From the NCBI GenBank assembly GCA_963678675.1, contig OY783191.1, forward strand, positions 20,882,024 through 20,946,023: a DNA stretch of 64,000 nt, in the 5' to 3' direction. Under the pieces are notes generated by a model, which saw only the letters and a list, made by a program, of their open reading frames with translations, did no database searches and was not told the origin of the DNA. Shown one piece after another: positions 61,326-64,000 of this stretch (position 1 is its first letter; each line of letters begins with the position of its first letter). The DNA comes from Xiphydria camelus (lineage: Eukaryota; Arthropoda; Insecta; Hymenoptera; Xiphydriidae). The translations under genes and the position numbers were made by a program.

Positions 61326-61884
61326 TAGAAAGGATACATACATGTACCCCTTTTTTGGGAAAAGTCCAATTATCCGAATTTTTGATTATCTGAATGGGGT
61401 TCGGTCCCAATTGATTCGGATAATTGGAGTTCTACCGTAGTACGTTTATCTTGCTGTCCTTTTCCAACGTTTCTCATTAGGCCAACTTGTCTGGTGATAC
61501 AATGGATACCTTTACCAGAGTTCAGACCTTTTGATGTACTGTATCTCAGTATTTTCACTATTATTACTATACTTCTAAGGTGGATTATTTGTAAGAGAAA
61601 TTCTACAATCGATAATATTACTGTACCATTATTATCGTATTAAGAGATAATAACTAACACTTGAAAGGGTATAAGTAAAAGTGCATGTAGTATTGCGTTA
61701 TTAGTATAAATATTTATAGATATAAGTTTTACTTATTTAAAACACACATGATACAAATTACGTAAAAGTATTAAAAATGATTAAATGAAAACAAAAAATT
61801 GAGCATTTACTATGTAATTTCCTACAACTTTCTATCGAAGATTTTTCAAAAGAGATGTATAATACTAGTATGTATAACAATTAT

Positions 61885-62055
61885 ACAGCGTGATTCTCAG
61901 GATGTGGGTCATAGGACGGTAGGCTACGTAGAATTTTGGAGACTGTACAGGGTAAGTTACTGGATCTACGACATAGCAAACATGGTGCATACGATTTTGT
62001 GGAACTGTAGACGATGAGCGTTATCGTTGATTGGTCATGGTGAGTAAAGGAGAAG
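61885..62055 (+). repeat. Fragment related to the mariner-like palindrome terminus
   Basis: GGTCATAGGACGGTAGGCTACGTAG and GGAGACTGTA here parallel GGCCATAGGACGATATGGTACGTAG and GTAGACTCTA at 39,842-39,888. No partner end is visible in the window. Confidence 0.5.
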
Positions 62056-62164
62056 TTAAACAGGATCGGCAACTGCCTATGATGAAACTATTCAATCAGG
62101 TAGAAACGCCTGATTCTTACTAGATTTCACTCTAGATCTGATTAAAATCAGGAGTACCTACCTC

Positions 62165-62290
62165 AGTTTAGTCGGCTCTCACACCGGAGCAACTGGCAAC
62201 TAGCAACTAGCAATGAGCAATTATCAATAGGCAATAAAATTTTGATGTTCTCTCACACTGGAGCAACTATTAAATTGGTTTTTGTGCTTC
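62165..62290. repeat. CTCTCACACCGGAGCAACT repeats
   Basis: GCTCTCACACCGGAGCAACT at about 62,190 recurs with small changes at about 62,252 (TCTCTCACACTGGAGCAACT), with CAACTAGCAACTAGCAA micro-repeats between. It looks like the terminus of a Harbinger-type element whose first exon follows. Confidence 0.5.
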
Positions 62291-62317
62291 TCAAAAGTGA
62301 ATGGAAGTATTAAAAAA

Positions 62318-62515
62318 TGTCTTCCTCTGATGAAGACGACGTTTTAGTGTTGTGGCTATTAAGAAGAAAAAGAAAAAGAAGGAAATTTTCATAAATGCAT
62401 GGGGACTTTTCGACAAGTTCCACAAACTTTATGTTGGTTATTACAGCAGGGTCCTCTCTGCTGCTACAGCTAGACATCATGTCTTTTCTGAGTGTACGTA
62501 CCAAAATTGTTCACA
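62318..62515 (+). pseudogene. First exon remnant of a PIF/Harbinger transposase
   Basis: MSSSDEDDVLVLWLLRRKRK (ATG at 62,318) is the usual acidic-then-basic opening of PIF transposases. After the polylysine/arginine run the frame shifts by one base to INAWGLFDKFHKLYVGYYSR and then stops matching. Only this piece is present. Confidence 0.45.
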
Positions 62516-62519
62516 TTTT

Positions 62520-63125
62520 ATTATAATATTGACATGTGTATTATTAGGCCAGTCGACAAGTGCATTAATAGCGGGAGCAATTCCGGACAAGCTGGAAATA
62601 ATTTTAATTTGTTTGATTTGGTGTTAGAAAGCACGTATTAAAAATGCACCCCCCAGAAAAAGCCCGGATTTGGCCGCCACCTTAAGAAAAGGGGCTAAAA
62701 AATGTTTTTTCTTCCTTATTTGTCAATAACTCGATTTCTATAAACTTTAGAGCAAAATATGTAGTTACTAAAATTAAAGCTAATTGAATTATATATAAAA
62801 GATGTTCTACGTGTTTTTTCCGTGCGACTACCTGGTTCGAAGTTATATGGGCATCAAAAGCTGGATATATTATACGCATTTATTATTTTCTTTATTCTAG
62901 GCATATTTAAAAACAAGCAACTGCTATTATGCTTTCATGATTGCATTTATATTTGTTTTCTGACGGCCAACCCTACTCCTGTTGTATACGGAATGTTGAA
63001 CTCAAGGTCATTAACCTTGTAAGCACCTAGACAAGGAATGTCGGGTGTAAGTATTTAGACAGGGAAAGTCGGGCATTTTCCCGATCGAGCCTTCCGTTGG
63101 GGTGTTACCAAGGACGGTCTACCGC
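62520..63125. other. AT-rich stretch without a gene
   Basis: No recognisable protein or paired repeat. A direct repeat AAGCACCTAGACAAGGAATG / AGTATTTAGACAGGGAAAG lies at about 63,022 and 63,050. Confidence 0.35.
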
Positions 63126-63129
63126 TTTT

Positions 63130-63876
63130 CCTCGGGCGTTTTTTAATGCCCGCAACATTTTATTTCTACACGAATTTAGTGGCTGCGATACTACATCCGC
63201 ACTATATAGGTAGGGAAAAATGAAATTCGTTAAAGTTTTAGAGGAAAAAAAAGAATTACAGAAAGTTGTACAAATTTTTAAAGACCCAAACGCATCCCCA
63301 ACGGATATAGACAGAGTTGGAGAACAATTTCTTCTTCATCTGTATGGATCAAAAAATACGACTCATTAAATAAATACAGATACCAGTGTTTCGTACAATT
63401 TATTACCAAAAGCTTACCAACCCTAGGGTCGTTACCGCCAACCAAAGATGCAGCTCGCTTGCACTCCTTCCGTACTTACCATCGGGTACAGCTATGGCAT
63501 GGAAATGAAAAATCAGCTTTAGATTTGTGATGGAAAATTAAAAAAAATGGGTTAATGCCCATTGCTACTTTACAAGACGCAGCTCCCCAAGAATTACTGA
63601 AACTTATTTCTTGTAAATGCGCTAAACGTTGTAGTGCAGCTTGTAGCTGCCGCAAAGCAGGTTTGTTTTCCTCAGTACTATGTGCATTTTGCCAGGCCAA
63701 ATCTTGTTCGAATACTTTGGAAGTGGTCGAATTAGACGACGAAGACTACGAGCAGAATTTCCCTATCTATTTAGAAAGAGATATAAACCAATCAATATAG
63801 AATATTCTGCACATTATGAACCAGATCCGGAATATGAGACAGATGTTGAAGACATTCAGGATGATATTAAGGGTTA
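63130..63876 (+). pseudogene. FEN-like/CXC protein C-terminal half, degraded
   Basis: Pieces read FLHEFSGCDTTSALYR, GKMKFVKVLEEKKELQK, DPNASPTDIDRVGEQFLLHL, then DAAPQELLKLISCKCAKRCS, ACSCRKAGLFSSVLCAFCQA and a DDEDYEQ acidic tail. The FSGCDTTS signature and the cysteine cluster (CKC-x3-C-x3-C-x-C, C-x2-C) are the downstream half of the same family as the fragment at 7,560-8,010. Stops at LYR*, THH* and QL* mark it as dead. The tail continues in frame to about 63,876. Confidence 0.65.
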
Positions 63877-63879
63877 AAT

Positions 63880-64000
63880 TGAACAACCAGTAACATCAAA
63901 CAGGCGAAAAATCTCTAATGAGCCTACAACCTCAAAAGAAATGTAAAGTTATCTAAGTTGGTGGCATAGTGGATTAGGCCTATTGGGGAAACCACTTTTT
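63880..64000. other. Window edge, non-coding
   Basis: Nothing further recognised before the window ends. Confidence 0.4.

Larger units (their letters stand above)
60225..61437. mobile_element. pogo/Tigger-like element, internally replaced
   Basis: CAGTAGAACTCCAATTATCC (after TA) and its complement (GGATAATTGGAGTTCTACCG, before TA) are typical pogo-family termini. ATTATCCGAA repeats follow inside. A remnant frame (RDLAARKRIKTVKQLTLTEM near 60,340-60,411) resembles the C-terminal tail of such transposases. It was itself the target of a 417-bp MITE (60,433) and a Helitron-like insertion (60,981). Confidence 0.85.
58715..61802. mobile_element. Large foldback element with tRNA-like arms
   Basis: Left arm (58,715 to about 59,620) and right arm (about 59,640-60,222 plus 61,438-61,802) are inverted repeats, from CATTTTTAATACTTTTA outward sequence to TTTTTGCAATAAG at the centre. 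The right arm is broken by a pogo-like element; the left arm keeps the empty text CATACATTCACCATTG. Another 60-bp palindrome (AGAAACAATTTATTTTGTAC) is inserted near 59,770. There is no protein gene. Confidence 0.8.

Overview
This is eukaryotic DNA, almost certainly from an insect and probably a hymenopteran such as an ant. Coding pieces are split by GT-AG introns, microsatellites are present, and nearly every recognisable protein is of a transposon family common in insects. There is no bacterial operon structure. The window is almost wholly transposon-derived. The only host-type genes are an intron-bearing protein kinase D pseudogene (about 14.4-15.3 kb) and a PEN-2-like gene (53.7-54.2 kb), plus one or two unplaced exons.

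Layout. 0-13.2 kb holds two decayed PIF/Harbinger elements. In each, a HARBI1-type transposase faces a Myb/SANT-like accessory gene. Between them lies an element with long terminal inverted repeats (TIRs) carrying remains of a FEN-like protein with an ISGCDT motif. A GGGGCATTCCATG-ended element at 3.9-5.4 kb hosts a second MITE (short non-autonomous element) with CCCAGGTAGCA ends. 13.2-18.8 kb holds pseudogenes and small palindromic MITEs.

The most striking object is at 19,275-39,719. It is a 20.4 kb unit made of two nearly identical inverted arms of about 9 kb around a 1.2 kb spacer, ending in CCCAAGTAGCAAG and flanked by TT on both sides. Each arm carries a complete two-gene set: a predicted 722-residue transposase (2 exons) and a predicted 532-residue DUF4806 protein (8 exons). 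The unit sits inside one Tc1-like palindromic element that can be followed across the insertion. Each arm also has one private insertion for which the other arm supplies the empty site. It looks like a transposon mobilised as an inverted dimer.

39.8-50.3 kb is a four-level nest with a target-site duplication (TSD) at each level. A palindromic mariner-like element holds a PIF/Harbinger element (TTA), which holds a Gypsy LTR retrotransposon (CATAC, LTRs identical by eye), which holds a 316 bp perfect-palindrome MITE (TA) inside the integrase coding region. In the Harbinger element the transposase and MADF-like genes are interlocked: each has an exon in the other's intron, on opposite strands.

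50-64 kb is a field of palindromic MITEs. It also contains a DDE-type gene between 640 bp TIRs with a 4 bp TSD, and a large foldback element with tRNA-like arms. That foldback is interrupted by a pogo-like element, which is itself interrupted by a palindromic MITE and a Helitron-like insertion. The right edge holds a second FEN-like/CXC pseudogene. Splice sites, family names and element ends were read by eye; no alignment or database search was run.
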